Shown here: positions 1-11,800 of the stretch, piece after piece
Layout: the number at the start of each line of letters is the position of its first letter
How positions within the stretch are numbered: the first letter of the stretch is position 1
Source of the DNA: Uloborus plumipes
Lineage: Eukaryota; Arthropoda; Arachnida; Araneae; Uloboridae
Length of the DNA stretch: 64,000 nt
Reading direction: 5' to 3'
Assembly (NCBI GenBank): GCA_038373865.1
Contig: JAXGGA010002202.1
Location: forward strand, 1 to 64,000
Notes under the pieces: generated by a model
What the model was told of the DNA's origin: nothing
Databases searched by the model: none
What the model saw: only the letters and a program-made list of their open reading frames with translations
Program-made: the position numbers and the translations under genes

Positions 1-600
1 GTAATTTCCAGTGTATAAGCGGAACACAATCACCTCTTCGTTGTACATACATTATAATGAAAACGGAAAAGACGAATCTACATTTTCATATTCGATTATC
101 GTGATGTTCGAAAATTAGGTCCTGCTAACCTAACACTACCGGAATTCCGGTGTTTTCGGCTATAAAAATACTGGAGCACAATACTGGCGGTTGAGTTTGG
201 AGTAATTCGCGTTTGATGGGAATGGATTGCAAACCCAAACGAATTAAATCCTCTTCAAGGAGGAACCTAGATTCAATTTGGGCGATGATGCCATTTGTCT
301 ACGTATGTGGAGGCTTGAATGCCTCATCAATAGTGCTTTTGCTTTTTCGCGGCACACATAGCACCCGCAGTTTTAGTGATGTTGTGGGGTGCCATTGGCA
401 ATGATACATCGGCTGCACCCCTAATATAATACAAATCAGCTTGACAACCCAACGGAACGTTCGTGACATGTTTCAGCTACATGTGTTACTCCTCATATAA
501 GTGCTTCCAGGAGCAATTTTTAAACATTACAACAAATTGGTCGTTTATCAAGAGTGTCACCAGTCTTCTTATGAACTTTTTCTGGCTATTTTTGGTTCAC
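1..600. other. no gene recognised
   Basis: Non-coding sequence at the left edge. A 63-codon open frame at 213-404 contains VCGGLNASSIVLLLFRGTHS, which I could not assign. It is of slightly higher GC content than the flanks, so an old mobile-element fragment is possible. Confidence 0.3.
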
Positions 601-1400
601 AGTATGAATTCTTACCTCCGTGACATGCCACACCTGGTGCGGCTTAAAAACTTGGTTAATTAAGAAAATAAATTCTTTTATTAATCATTTTCTTCTCAAT
701 TGTCTCAAATGCTAAATGTTTTCATATATTTAAATTTTTTCTACTGTGATTTAGTTTGTTTTAAAAGGATATTGAATTATGTCACGCAACAATTTCTCAC
801 CTCTGTCCCCCTAACATAAAATACAATTTTTCATTAAGAGATAGCAGCACTGGCATTTAATTTTATTTCCCATGTTATTAGACACCCATCTTGTTCATTT
901 TCAGCCATAAAAAAGTTGTGAGACTTCAGGTAAGAGGCAAAACGAGATTTAGTTTCAAAAACCAAGTGTGGTTATTCTGAATTCTCACCTCTGTGAGCTT
1001 GAAGTTCAGTCATGAACATTAATCTAAAAAAGATTACATGTTAAAAATAGAAGTTTTTATATTTTTAGCACATTCAAATCGTAACAACAAAGAATAACTC
1101 CCCTTTGCTGAAAAATGCATCGAATAGGTCTTTTTTTAAACCGAGTTCCTCACCTCTGTGGTTTCTCGTTAATACCATTGTCAGAGAGGTGAGAATAAAT
1201 AATGGAGGTGAGTCATTAATTTTACACATCTACCAAATTATAAAGTATCAATGTATTCTCAAGATCACTACTTTGGAAAGCTGATTAAATATTAAAAATT
1301 TATTTTAAATCAGTAATTTTTTTTCTTATTTTATCACCTCCATGATTATGATTATTTTTATTTATCAATTTGTAAATAAAATGATTTGAATTTAGCAGGA
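600..1400. repeat. cluster of CACCTCTGTGA-like motifs
   Basis: Near-identical short motifs recur in an otherwise AT-rich stretch: TCACCTCTGTCC near 797, TCACCTCTGTGA near 987, TCACCTCTGTGG near 1149, the complement AGAGGTGAGA near 1184 and GGAGGTGAGT near 1204, and TCACCTCC near 1335. They resemble the TCACCTGTGTGA repeats found at both ends of the transposon at 32497-37143. I infer the subterminal part of a related element, but no terminus was identified. Confidence 0.4.
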
Positions 1401-1599
1401 CCACTGTTTATGGTCACTTTTAGTAAGTTAGTTGCAAGTAAAAATGAAAGAAAACAGGAAAATAAGGTTTTTAAACAAAAATATTTTGGCTACAAAGTTA
1501 AATTCTGGAGAAAGACCCATATTCGTCTCTTTTCGTATATGTGCAGTTACGCACATGTACATAGGTATCTACATTCAAACACTGTTTTATACTCTCATT

Positions 1600-1944
1600 T
1601 TTGCACTTAGCTTGAGTTAGTTTATTCTTACATTTGTTTACTTATTCCTTCATTTATTTGATTATGTCTCTTTCCTATTGATTTATATTTATTTCAACTT
1701 TCATTCACTCACTGATTTATTTAATCAATTACTTACTTATTCATGTATTTTATTAGTTTTAATCTTAACTAAATTTAATCAGTTTGTGAAATAAATTTAG
1801 ATTTCACATAATCTGATTAAATTTAGTCTGACTAATTTCAATTTGATTACTTTAGTCTTGAGTAAATCAATCTGATGAAATTAGTCAGAATTAAATCAAT
1901 CTATATTAACCGTGTCATATAAAAAAAAAAAAAAAAAAAAAAAA
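1600..1944. repeat. low-complexity repeats ending in poly(A)
   Basis: Degenerate repeats of ATTCATT/ATTTATT type (1600-1740) are followed by imperfect repeats and inverted repeats built on ATTTAGTCTGATT (1740-1915) and a run of about 24 A residues (1921-1944). The poly(A) could be the tail of a retroposed sequence, but no source was recognised. Confidence 0.5.
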
Positions 1945-4260
1945 CGCTTTTCTTGCACCAGACTCTACTCCTATTAACTTTACCCCCCCCTCCCCTAAAA
2001 TCTTTAAGTCTCTTTTCAAGCTAGACTGAGTGAAGCCTGATAGTTGTTAACATCTTCAATTTTCCAGAAACTTTCAGGGTATATTAGTTGCAAATAATCA
2101 AATTTGACTTGCTGGCTCTTAAATAGATCAAAGTTTGATGTTGTGAATATGTGATGATAAATATGTAATTGTTTTCTACTAAAAGCAATAAGTGGTTTTT
2201 TTAAATGAGGATACTACTGGACACTAGGTACATGCTAGCATAAATAATTTAGTGGCTCACTCACGACTCTTGGGCATAAGTCAATTGGAAACGCTATTTT
2301 GGTTACTTTTTTTGCCTTGTTTGTGTCTGGATATCTGCTAAAGCGGCGAACGACCCTCGGAAAAAAGTATAAGATTTATCATTTACTGTAGTATAGTGCT
2401 CAGAAAACAAAATTGAATGGTTTGCACTTGGCTTTAGTAGTTAAATTGTCTATGATTTGCAAAAAAAGTCAAATTTAAAGGTCAATAACTCTGTGCTCCA
2501 AGGGTCCAATACAGCAGTAGTTCTTTTCCTCGTGGTGGGTTAGAAACCCATGGCATCTAATCAACATTTTTAATTACACAGTCTCAAATTCTATAATTTG
2601 AACCAAAAATGTGTCAAATAACTGTTAAGATGCAACAAAAACTTTAATTAAAAAAGTGATTTTGAAAATTAAAAAAAAAAAAAAATAAATAAAAAATTAA
2701 AATAAATAAATAAAAATCATTGACATTTTCAAGCTGCAAATTTTACAACAAATAAGATTTTACAAAGAGCACTGTTTAAAATTGTAATAATGTTTCATTT
2801 TATTTAATTAGTAAAATATGACAATATGACATTTTCAATTGTACACTGATTATTTTTATGCATTTATGTACAATGAAAATTATGTCAGTTGACCAATTGC
2901 GGTGCAATACTTCAGTAGGCAACTGAGACAGGTGGTCAACTTATAGATGTTGCTATGTATCATTTAGGAATAATTTTGTACTTGACAAAAGTGGTCGATT
3001 TGGACATGTATCCAACTTTACAGGTTCTACTGTATTAAAAGAAAAGAAAAGAACATGACCTAATATATTGCAATATTATGTGACTCTATAATGAATAACA
3101 CCTTCACAACACTTCTTTACAGAATTCTATCACATGGTGCCGCACAATGAAACATTTAGTAAAAGCTCTTAGTTTACCTACTATTCATTTTGCATTCTAA
3201 TTTGTAGTACATGCAAAATCTATGAACTTATTCAGTAAATGTGGACAACTCGGGCTCCTCATTTTCAGCAGAAAATTTTAAAACATAAAGTAATATTCCA
3301 ACAGATGTCAAACACTTTACACCTCCTAAAATTTATACTGATTTTCAATACATACAATTAAATTTAGTTAACTTTTTAAGATTTAATAACTAATTTTGCA
3401 ACAAAAGTTTTAATTCTCACTAAGTAAATAAACACTTAAAATTATAGATTTGTTTGATGCATAGGGATTAATATTTCTCACACACTAACTAGAGTTACAT
3501 TTCAAAAACATATGTTTGAATAATTGCGATATCAGAAATGGAAAATTATATAACGATCTACCATAAAATCAAACTTTGTGAATTAAAAGAATAAACATAG
3601 TTTAAAGGTGTGTCCCTTAACTTATTCAATTCTTTGATACATAGTACACAGGGCTGCCTAAGTTTGGGGTTTTCAACAAATATCTTGGCTTCTTGGAATT
3701 TTGTAGGAAATTCTTGAGTTTTTCTATCTTTATTGATTGAAAAAGATAAGTTAAATATTTCAACGATAAAACAGATTTCACCTAAAATGTAATTTTTTGA
3801 CTAAGCAATTTGGAATGAAGTTTCTTTCATGCACATGTAGCGACTGTATAAAAAAATTGTGTTGGGAAGACAAGAAAACTTATTCCATTCTTTTTCAAGT
3901 CTAAAATCTTGCCTGCCTGGTTTAAGCTACCTGTATAATTGTGGTAGGACAGTAGTTTTTCTTTCTTATTTTTTTTTGCAGCAGCAGATATTTTTATACC
4001 AAATGGTCAGGGTGGAAAATTACACCTTACTTTTTTCCCTAGTGTGAACCCTGCAGGAGTATTATTAGTTTTTATTCATAGTATTTTGTTTCCTAAATAG
4101 AGGCATTTTATAGTTATGAAAATAAAGACCTTCTTTAACAAAAACCATTCTCAATTATTAAATAAGCATTAAAGATGCCAGTAGTTATTTTCTCAACATC
4201 GACTTCTTAACATACAACAGATTTTGCTAAAATATTTTCTTTGATCTTGCATTTATACTT
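1945..4260. other. intergenic, no gene recognised
   Basis: AT-rich sequence with homopolymer runs (poly-A near 2670-2700, an AAAAG run near 3040). No open frame of convincing composition, no terminal repeats and no target duplications were seen. Confidence 0.4.
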
Positions 4261-4990
4261 AACTTTAATTTTAGAACATAAAGATGCCATCAACAAGTGC
4301 TCTCAGAATGAAAACAATGAGGGAACTGTTAAAAAAAGAAAACCTGTATTTTTAAAAACAAGAGAGTAAAAGAATATCTGAATCAAAGAAAAAGAGTGAC
4401 AACAGATAACACAGAAAAATCTGATGAATCTTCAAAAATATGGACGAAAAAGGAACAGAATTAATATGGGAGTATCCCAAAAGAAGAAATTATAGGAAAG
4501 ATGTTATTTCCTCTGAATTTGAAAATAAGAAAAATTTATTTTTTTAAAAACCTAGAAATATCTTGTTATTTCCCACAGAAAAGGAGTAGTTAATTAGCAA
4601 ACTCACACCATATAAAAAACTACTCTACATTGGAAAAGAGGCTATTGAAGAATGGTTTGAGCAGGGAAAATCAAGAAAATGCAACAACCATCAAAGGAAT
4701 ATTAAGCTTTCATACAGTTCAGTGCAAAGGAAGGGATCAATCAACCTGCAGAATCCACTGAATTTGAGCAGAAACTTTCATATTTGAATCGAAGAATTCC
4801 ATAGAATCAATTCCCAACGAAGAACTAAAATTTAGACAGCCGGTTGTTAGTAATTATAAAGCTTCTTGAAGCTCTAAAATAATTGAAAGTGGCTTAGCAA
4901 AAAATTAAACAGCCATCCAACAAGAAGAAATAGTTAGAGTTATTCCTGCCCAATTGCAGCTAATAGAACATATTGTTATCAATTTGCAGA
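4260..4990 (+). pseudogene. possible decayed coding sequence, unidentified
   Basis: This stretch is richer in A and G than its surroundings and reads as lysine/glutamate-rich peptides in short pieces broken by stops (for example around 4285-4370 and 4630-4700). A pyrimidine tract and AG precede it at about 4270. I do not recognise the protein; it may be a transposon or retroposed gene remnant. Coding origin is a guess from composition only. Confidence 0.2.
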
Positions 4991-5255
4991 CAGGTAAACT
5001 TTTATATGCAGTTTACTTTATGAAAATGTAATTTATAACAGCATATTTTATATATTTTTCATATCAAAGTAGATATTTTCAGAATTGTGTGATAAACTAT
5101 ATTTTAACACTTTGATGGATTATATCAGTTAAAAATCAACCATTTTCCCTTACCAAGTCTGAAAATTGTAAAGTGTCTTACCGGTGGCATCAATGTCCTG
5201 TTCTACATGTGACTATTAATTAAAAAAGTAATGTGCCTTTTTTTTCAAGTTAGTA

Positions 5256-6546
5256 CCGTAAAATGGGGTGAATCGGAACACTTTTCAGCTTTGATTGTAA
5301 AAAAAGCAGTTAAAAGATTTTTTTTCAATTTGATTTTTTGGGTAAAAATTTCGGTCTTGCTTTACTTTTGATATTCCAAGCAAAGACAAAACATTTTGTA
5401 TAGTTATTATTAAAATATATAGGAAATTATGGGTGTTCCGAATCACCCCGCTGATAGGGGTCAATCGGAACACATGTTAAAATTTTTATTTTTTTCAATT
5501 TAACCTGTAATACATCTCACAAACATGAGTAATATTGATGGGGGAGAATAAGAACAGATAATCACTATCAAATAAAAGTATAATTTCAATACCAGTAAAC
5601 ATTTATAATTTGTCACAATTCAAAATAATTTTGAACTTATGAAAAATGAAAAGTAATTTTAAGAAATGCTTTTAAATTGAAATACAAAGATTTAACATGA
5701 ATGGAAGTGACTCATGTCGTCCACAAATATGTACTTGTCCTTAAAACTAGCAATTGTGACTTGGCTTAAGTGTTTTCATAACATCTTCTGGGATAAACTC
5801 TGCCTTTTCTTTAGTTTCTTAAAATCTCTGGGTTTCGGGGATTGTCCTGAAAGAATTTTTGGCTTATTCATCACTGTCTGTGTGCTGGACTTATGCTACA
5901 TAAAGAGTATTTGACTTTCCCCCTCGTATTTTAAGTAAAAAGAAGTCTCCTGGAGAAAAAATCTTTTGAAATCTGCAACTTTCTGTCATTCTAAGATCTA
6001 GTTGCTCACGAGAAGGGATAAACAGTAGTAAATCCTTGCCCTTGTCTTGATTAGAAGAATTGGGGTTAGAATCTTGATTTTTCAAACAGTTTCCTTCAAA
6101 TAAGTTTGAATTGGTACAACAGAACAAAGTGTTCCGATTCACCCCGCATTTTTTTTCCTATAGCATTTTTCAGAATTCTTCATTTTTATGACACAATTTA
6201 TAAGAAATGTAAAATCTAATGTGGTATTCTGTTGTTCAGATACATGTATAATTAAAACACACCACTTTTAGGTTTAAAATATAAGAAGGTTTGTTCTTGC
6301 ATATGAAGTTTTGCAGTCTATGAAAATATGATGTTTTCTAGCATTCCACGTGCAGCCCTCCTTAGAAGCCAGTAGCGTTGCCAGATTGACAAAGTTAATT
6401 TTTTCCTACTTCCCATGATCTTACCTTTCTAAAAAAAAAATTGATGGCGAAAAATACCCAACAGTATATTTATGAAGAATTTCTTTGTACTGTCGAGAAG
6501 TTTTGTTCCGATTGACCCCGCTGTTCCTATACACCTCATTTTACGG
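5256..6546 (-). mobile_element. pogo/Tigger-like DNA transposon, copy 1
   Basis: The ends are CCGTAAAATG in inverted orientation, flanked by TA on both sides (5254-5255 and 6547-6548). The motif GGGGT(G/C)AATCGGAACA occurs close to each terminus and again about 170 bp inside the left end and 370 bp inside the right end. Length is 1291 bp. A homologous copy in opposite orientation lies at 22238-23466. TA duplication and the internal transposase-like fragment suggest the Tc1/mariner group, pogo branch; the branch is inference. Confidence 0.7.
5715..6142 (-). pseudogene. transposase C-terminus fragment (pogo-like)
   Basis: Read on the minus strand, 6142-5891 gives SSNQDKGKDLL, then REQLDLRMTESCRFQKIFSP and GDFFLLKIRGGKSNTLYVA. 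Further codons to about 5715, after stops, include KAEFIPEDVMKTL. The pattern of a proximal pointed GDFFLLK.. segment followed by F.PEDV resembles the C-termini of pogo-type transposases. The same peptides recur in the copy at 22238-23466 with independent mutations, so it was coding in an ancestor. The DDE core is absent, making this a non-autonomous remnant. Confidence 0.45.
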
Positions 6547-7573
6547 TATTAAAAAAATAGCACAAAACCATATTTTACGTTAAAAATTTTCAGCTGAATG
6601 AATGCAATTGTTTCACAGGAATATTTGCTAGGAGGGTCAATCCATTTCAAATCACCCAATATGAATAAAATTTGTTGCTCAACATTTTTAATTTTCTTGA
6701 TTCTTTTATCATGGATTACCTATGGGTAGACATGAACAAAACTGCAATTTAAAAAAAATTAAATGCTATATTTTTTATTTGGCAGCCATTTCAAAATGGC
6801 AATTCGGCAAATTTGAGAGAAAAACAGGGTTTGCGAAAAATTTTATTGTCAAGTCGTTTTTAAAGATATCAAAATAATTCAAAACCAGTGTGTTCAGCAT
6901 AAAATTACCTTTAAATACCCCTTCTTTAAATTTCGCTACCATGTAAGAAAGTTGGTCAAAATCTTTCTCTAAAAACTATGAAAAAACGTAGAAATTGGTA
7001 ATTTTTAAGACCTTAAATTTTTATGAAGGAAGAGAGACTCAGCAATATTATTTTATTTCTGTGTTTGAGTACTCATAATACTACCAGCAGAATAAGTTTT
7101 AGTCTTTAGAATGAACTCCTTTTTTTTCTACGGGTCTTCAAAAATGGCGGAAAACGTAAAAATGCCAATTTTCGTAGGTCAATATCTGAAAAGGGACTGA
7201 ATGGAAAAAAATGAAAATTGTATAAAATGTTCTTAATACTAATAAGAATATCTCACAAAAAAATTATGACTGAGACTCTACTGTGTTTTGAGTTATAGAG
7301 CTGCGAATTTCAACAAAAACGCTACCTTTTCAATACACTCGTGCAATGCTAAATTAGCAACTAAGGCTTAAAATTATCTTAGCTGACAAAGTTAAGTAAT
7401 GCTGAAATCTACAAGTTAACACAGGCACTTTTAATTACATCTTTAAAAAAAATCGATAGTAGTAGTACTACCGTAAAATTCTTGAACTTACCCATATGTT
7501 TTATGCACTACAATGGTGTAAACTATTACACATATTAATGTTTTATAAATATACTTTTGTGTTCAACTCTTAA

Positions 7574-7890
7574 CTACTTGCCAGCTGTAATTTTGGTTAA
7601 AAAGTTGAACAAACATGATATTTCATAGCACAGTTTATCAGTTATGTTGTGTGTTCTTCCAGAAAAAGTTTTGAGTTTCAATGAAGTAACCTTACGTACT
7701 ATTTTTTTTGCGGGTACCCACGCAGTATCATTTTTTGACAGTTGAAAGGCAGCTTTTGGTCCAGAAGGATGAAAGAAATGCACCAAAATATCATTGTTAG
7801 CTTCACTTTTGTCTTCAACTTTTCCCATCCACTACTTCTCATTGTATATACAGGCAACAAAGTCGTTATTTGTGAATGACGACACATTTG
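7574..7890 (-). pseudogene. transposase C-terminal domain, left arm (broken)
   Basis: This is the mirror copy of the 8091-8516 frame, on the minus strand. It encodes MGKVEDKSEANNDILVHFFH followed by PSGPKAAFQLSKNDTAWVPA. The tryptophan before MGKVEDK is a TAG stop codon here, and small differences shift the frame near the end. The right-arm copy is open through the same region. Confidence 0.6.
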
Positions 7891-8090
7891 TAAATAGTAT
7901 TGAAGTCTGATGATCATCAAAGCTTAAGCCTGTGGAAGTAACAAAGCACCTGATTTGATTTTTATTTAAGGGAAAATATCTGTGATAACCTTGTATCTTT
8001 CACTGTTAAACAATATTCAAATCTTTCAGTCAGTGTGTTTTCCATTCACTCAATTACAGTTGAAGAAGCATACATATATGTTGTTTAACA

Positions 8091-8516
8091 GTGAAAGGTA
8101 CAAGAGGTTATCACAGATATGTTCCCTTAAATAACAATCAAATCAGGTGCTTTGTTACTTCCATAATCATGAGCTTTGATGATCATCAGATTTTAATACT
8201 ATTTACAAATGTGTCGTCATTCTCAAATAATGACTTTGTTGCCTGTATATACGATGCGAAGTGGTGGATGGGAAAAGTTGAAGACAAAAGTGAAGATAAA
8301 AATGATATTTTAGTGCATTTCTTTCATCCTTCTGGACCAAAAACTGCCTTTCAACTGTCAAAAAATGATACTGCGTGGGTACCCGCAAAGAAAATAGTAT
8401 GTAAAGTTACTTCATTGGAACTCACGTTTTCTGGAAGAACACACAACATAACTGATAAACTGTGCAATGAAATATGTTTGTTCAACTCTTTAACCAAAGT
8501 TACAGCTGGCAAGTAG
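8091..8516 (+). CDS. transposase C-terminal domain, right arm
   Basis: An open frame of 141 codons in the right arm of the foldback element. It contains NDFVACIYDAKWWMGKVEDK, then ILVHFFHPSGPKTAFQLSKN and DTAWVPAKKIVCKV, ending SGRTHNITDKL. The pattern VA.IYD..WW.G.V...N.D..V.F.HP.GP..SF.W....D..W.P is one I associate with C-termini of large DNA transposases; its short strands suggest a Tudor-like barrel (inference). There is no catalytic domain, so it cannot act alone. Confidence 0.5.
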   Translation: MKGTRGYHRYVPLNNNQIRCFVTSIIMSFDDHQILILFTNVSSFSNNDFVACIYDAKWWMGKVEDKSEDKNDILVHFFHPSGPKTAFQLSKNDTAWVPAKKIVCKVTSLELTFSGRTHNITDKLCNEICLFNSLTKVTAGK

Positions 8517-9468
8517 TTAAGAGTTGAACACAAAAGTATATTTAAAAACATTAATATGTGTAATAGTTTACACCATAGTAGTGCATAAACATAAAACATA
8601 TGGCTAAGTTCAAGAATTTTACGGTAGTACTACTACTACTACTACTATCGATTATTTTTTTTAAAATGATGTAATTAAAAGTGCATTGTTAATTTATAGA
8701 TTTCAGCATTATTTAACTTTGTCAGCTAAGATAATTTTAAGCCTTAGTTGCTAATTTAGCATTGCATGAGTGTATTAAAAAGGTAGCGTTTTTGTTGAAA
8801 TTCGCAGCTCTATAACTCAAAACGCAGTAGAGTCTCAGTCATAATTTTTTTGTGAGATATTCTTATTAGTATTAAGAACATTTTATACAATTTTCATTTT
8901 TTTTCATTCAGTCCCTTTTCAGATATTGACCTACGAAAATTGGCATTTTCGCGTTTTCGGCCATTTTTGAAGACCCGTAGAAAAAAAGGAGTTCATTCTA
9001 AAGACTAAAACTTATGCTGCTGGTAGTATCATGAGTACTCAAACGCAGAAATAAAATAATATTGCTGAGTCTCTCTTCCTTCATAAAAAATTATGGTCTT
9101 AAAAATTACCAATTTCTATGTTTTTTCCTAGTTTTTAGAGAAAAATTTTGACAAACTTTTTTACACGATAGGGAAATTTAAAGAAAATGTATTTAAAGGT
9201 CATTTTATGCTAAACACACTGGTTTTTAAATTATTTTGATATCTTTAAAAACGACTTGGCAATAAAATTTTTCGCAAACAATGTTTTTCTCTCAAATTTG
9301 CCAAACCGCCATTTTGAAATGGCTGCCAAATAAAAAATATAGCATGTAAATTTTTTTTATTGCAGTTTTGTTCATGTCTACCCATAGGTAATCTATGATA
9401 AAAGAATCAGGAAAATTAAAAATGTTGAGCAACACTGACTGGGTGATTTGAAATCGATTGACCCAGGA

Positions 9469-10540
9469 GTGACAAGTCTAAAACTGATGTCCAAACCTGT
9501 ATCCATACATGACAGAAATATCGTTAAAAAATAAACAAACTACCTTTGCTTTACAAATCACACATCAGTAAAGTTGACAGTAACTGTGATGAGGTGGCAT
9601 AAAGTATCGTAAGAGACTTTCCCACCTCATAGCTCATCTGTATCACTTCATGAATCATCACTAGATGGGACTCAACAAAGTACTAAAACCTCTTTCATTC
9701 GAAATTTTTTTCATAATAAATGATCATTTTGCTTTCACTTTCTTTTATCATTGTTGTCCATACGTGTAAAATTTCGTTTCACACTGACAACACCTCCTAG
9801 GTGTGTTGGAAACATATACACAGTAGTCACAGTTATTTGCCAGTTCTTGTTATCTACCATACTGGAAGCATTTACATTTTTTAAATATTTGGGACACTCT
9901 TTGTCTGTAACTTGATTTATAAGTTGAAAACCATAAATCTGAAAGTCATCACTTATTGGATCAGAAGTGCTCGGGAAGCTATTGTGGCACAAACAATTGC
10001 GAGGCCCTGCAATAATCTATTGAGTAAGGACGGAATAAATGGATGAAATCCAGGAAAATATTTTGCTATTAGGACTGTATCCCTGAATGTGAGGATGCAT
10101 CTTTGGTTGAAACAGAAAAGTGGCTTGTAAAAGTGGCCCCATAAAGTAGCTCACAATGAATTGATTAAATTGTTTTGAAGCAGGCATTACATACACAGAG
10201 CAGAGAAAAGTCATGAGTGTCCACATTATGATGCTCAACAGATAGCAAAGTTTGGCAGCAAAGAAGCAAGTTACATAAGGATGACAGATGAAGATCACAA
10301 GTTTTTTTTTTTTTCACTCATCTCGAGCTCCTTTACATTTAAAGTAAATCAATGTTATTGAATTTATTTGTAAATTTATTTTGGTAATTTTTTGTCATTA
10401 ATATAACTGTCTTTATAATCTGCCAATTTAGCTTATCTGCTTTTCTGCAGGCCCTTATGGCCAATGACCAGGACTCTACTGCACAAGTGCAGTCATGGGC
10501 CATGTTTGATGACATTAAGCACAGGGGTTTGGAACTCCAT
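9469..10540. other. intergenic, no gene recognised
   Basis: Open frames of 82-93 codons occur (9735-9992, 10017-10298) but show no recognisable domain and their composition is that of the background. No terminal repeats were found. Confidence 0.35.
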
Positions 10541-10671
10541 GGGCCCTGCTCTACATCAGCAGAAAACATGACTGAAACCGAAAATCCGGGTACTTTCCAT
10601 AGGAACACCATTTATTCCATTTTACATTTTTGCTTTAAGCTCGTGTTTTCTGCTGATGTGGAGCAAGGCCC
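10541..10671. repeat. short foldback (possible MITE)
   Basis: A long hairpin: GGGCCCTGCTCTACATCAGC with AGAAAACA at 10541-10568 pairs with its near-perfect complement at 10643-10671, leaving a loop of about 75 bases. The stem is about 27 bp with one or two mismatches. No clear target duplication was seen. Confidence 0.5.
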
Positions 10672-10679
10672 TATCTGAA

Positions 10680-11800
10680 TTTATAAAATTGAAGTTCAAA
10701 AAATTCAATTTCAAACACCTTTCAATGATAAAAGGGGAGATAGGGTTAGGGGATTCTCCCTCGGCAATTCTTGATAATTGTCCGTAATGCTATCGGAAGG
10801 AGAGTTTGTGGGCTCTATCTTGGAAAATTTTCACTATTAATATTCTAAAAATGCAATTGAAGGCCAATTTTTACAGCGCTAAAGGAAGGGATAGGGTTCA
10901 GAACTTTCTCTCAAAAAATGTTATACAAATTCAAATTTCAAAAGATCAACTTTAGACTAAGATGACTTCCACATGATAATAGGAGGAGCCAGTTTGTAGA
11001 CTGCTTTGGTAATTTTTTCAACTTTAAAACATACCAATCCTTGAACCAAAATCAATCTTCAATGATCATCAGAAATATTAGAATGAGGGAGTCTGAGGAG
11101 GGCCCTAGGAATATTTCAAAGGTTAAGTCCTCAAAATGTAAGAGTAGGCCACCATTGACAAATGTTAGAGGAAGGAATAGGGTTTGGCACCATAATTTTC
11201 TAAAATTGAAGTCCCAAAAAAGCAATTTTAGACAACCTTCGGCAATGTCAGGAGATAAGGCTTCTGGGTACTCCTATAGAATTTTTTTGAAGTTGAGATT
11301 CTAAAAGATCAACTTTAGAAGACCTTCCACAATAGATGGCAATTTTTGTGGACCCCCGCTCCCCCAGGCATTTTCGAGTTTATTGCTTCAAAACTAATTT
11401 TAGACGATCAACTATGTTGGTGGGAGAGGAATTGGGGGCAACCCCCAGAAAATTATTGAACTTTCCTAAAAATGCAATTGTAAACCATCCTTTATTGTGT
11501 TAGAACAGATGATATAAGTATAAATACATTTTCAAACTTGAAGTCCTTTTAGACTATCTTTGCCAATGTTAGGGAAAGAGGTTTCAATTTTGTTTTCAAA
11601 ATTAAAGTGCTAAAAACACAATTCTAAATAACTTTTGATAACGTTAGGAGATAGGATGTAATTCAGCACGCTTTCTAGAAATATTTTGAACCTTCAATTT
11701 CTACAACACTCAATTTCTACAGCAATTGTATGCCCCCTTTAATGATATTAGAGAAAGAGTTATGATTAGGTACTCTACCTCAGAATTTTCAATGCATTTA
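10680..11800. repeat. degenerate tandem repeat, about 80-120 bp period
   Basis: A motif of the form GGAGATAGGGTT...CTCTCC...TTTGAA.TTGAAGTCCTAAAA.GCAATTTTAGAC recurs roughly a dozen times, for instance near 10735, 10868, 11172, 11252, 11647 and 11750. Units differ strongly in sequence and length, so the array is old. The 87-codon open frame at 11041-11304 is a by-product of the repeat. Confidence 0.6.

Larger units (their letters stand above)
6634..9464. mobile_element. giant foldback DNA transposon, 4-bp TSD (Sola-like)
   Basis: Ends GGGTCAATCCATTTCAAATC and its complement are flanked by the direct repeat AGGA (6630-6633 and 9465-9468). The whole 2831-bp element is one inverted repeat: arms about 6634-8020 and 8080-9464, separated by only about 60 bp. 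Each arm holds the same C-terminal transposase domain. The terminus GGGTCA(A/T)TCCAT and the 4-bp duplication are shared with the elements at 14108-16994 and 26050-28366. Sola superfamily assignment is my inference. Confidence 0.8.

Noticed and set aside
213..404. 63-codon frame with FVYVCGGLNASS
   Set aside because: No recognisable domain, no splice or start context, and short enough to occur by chance.
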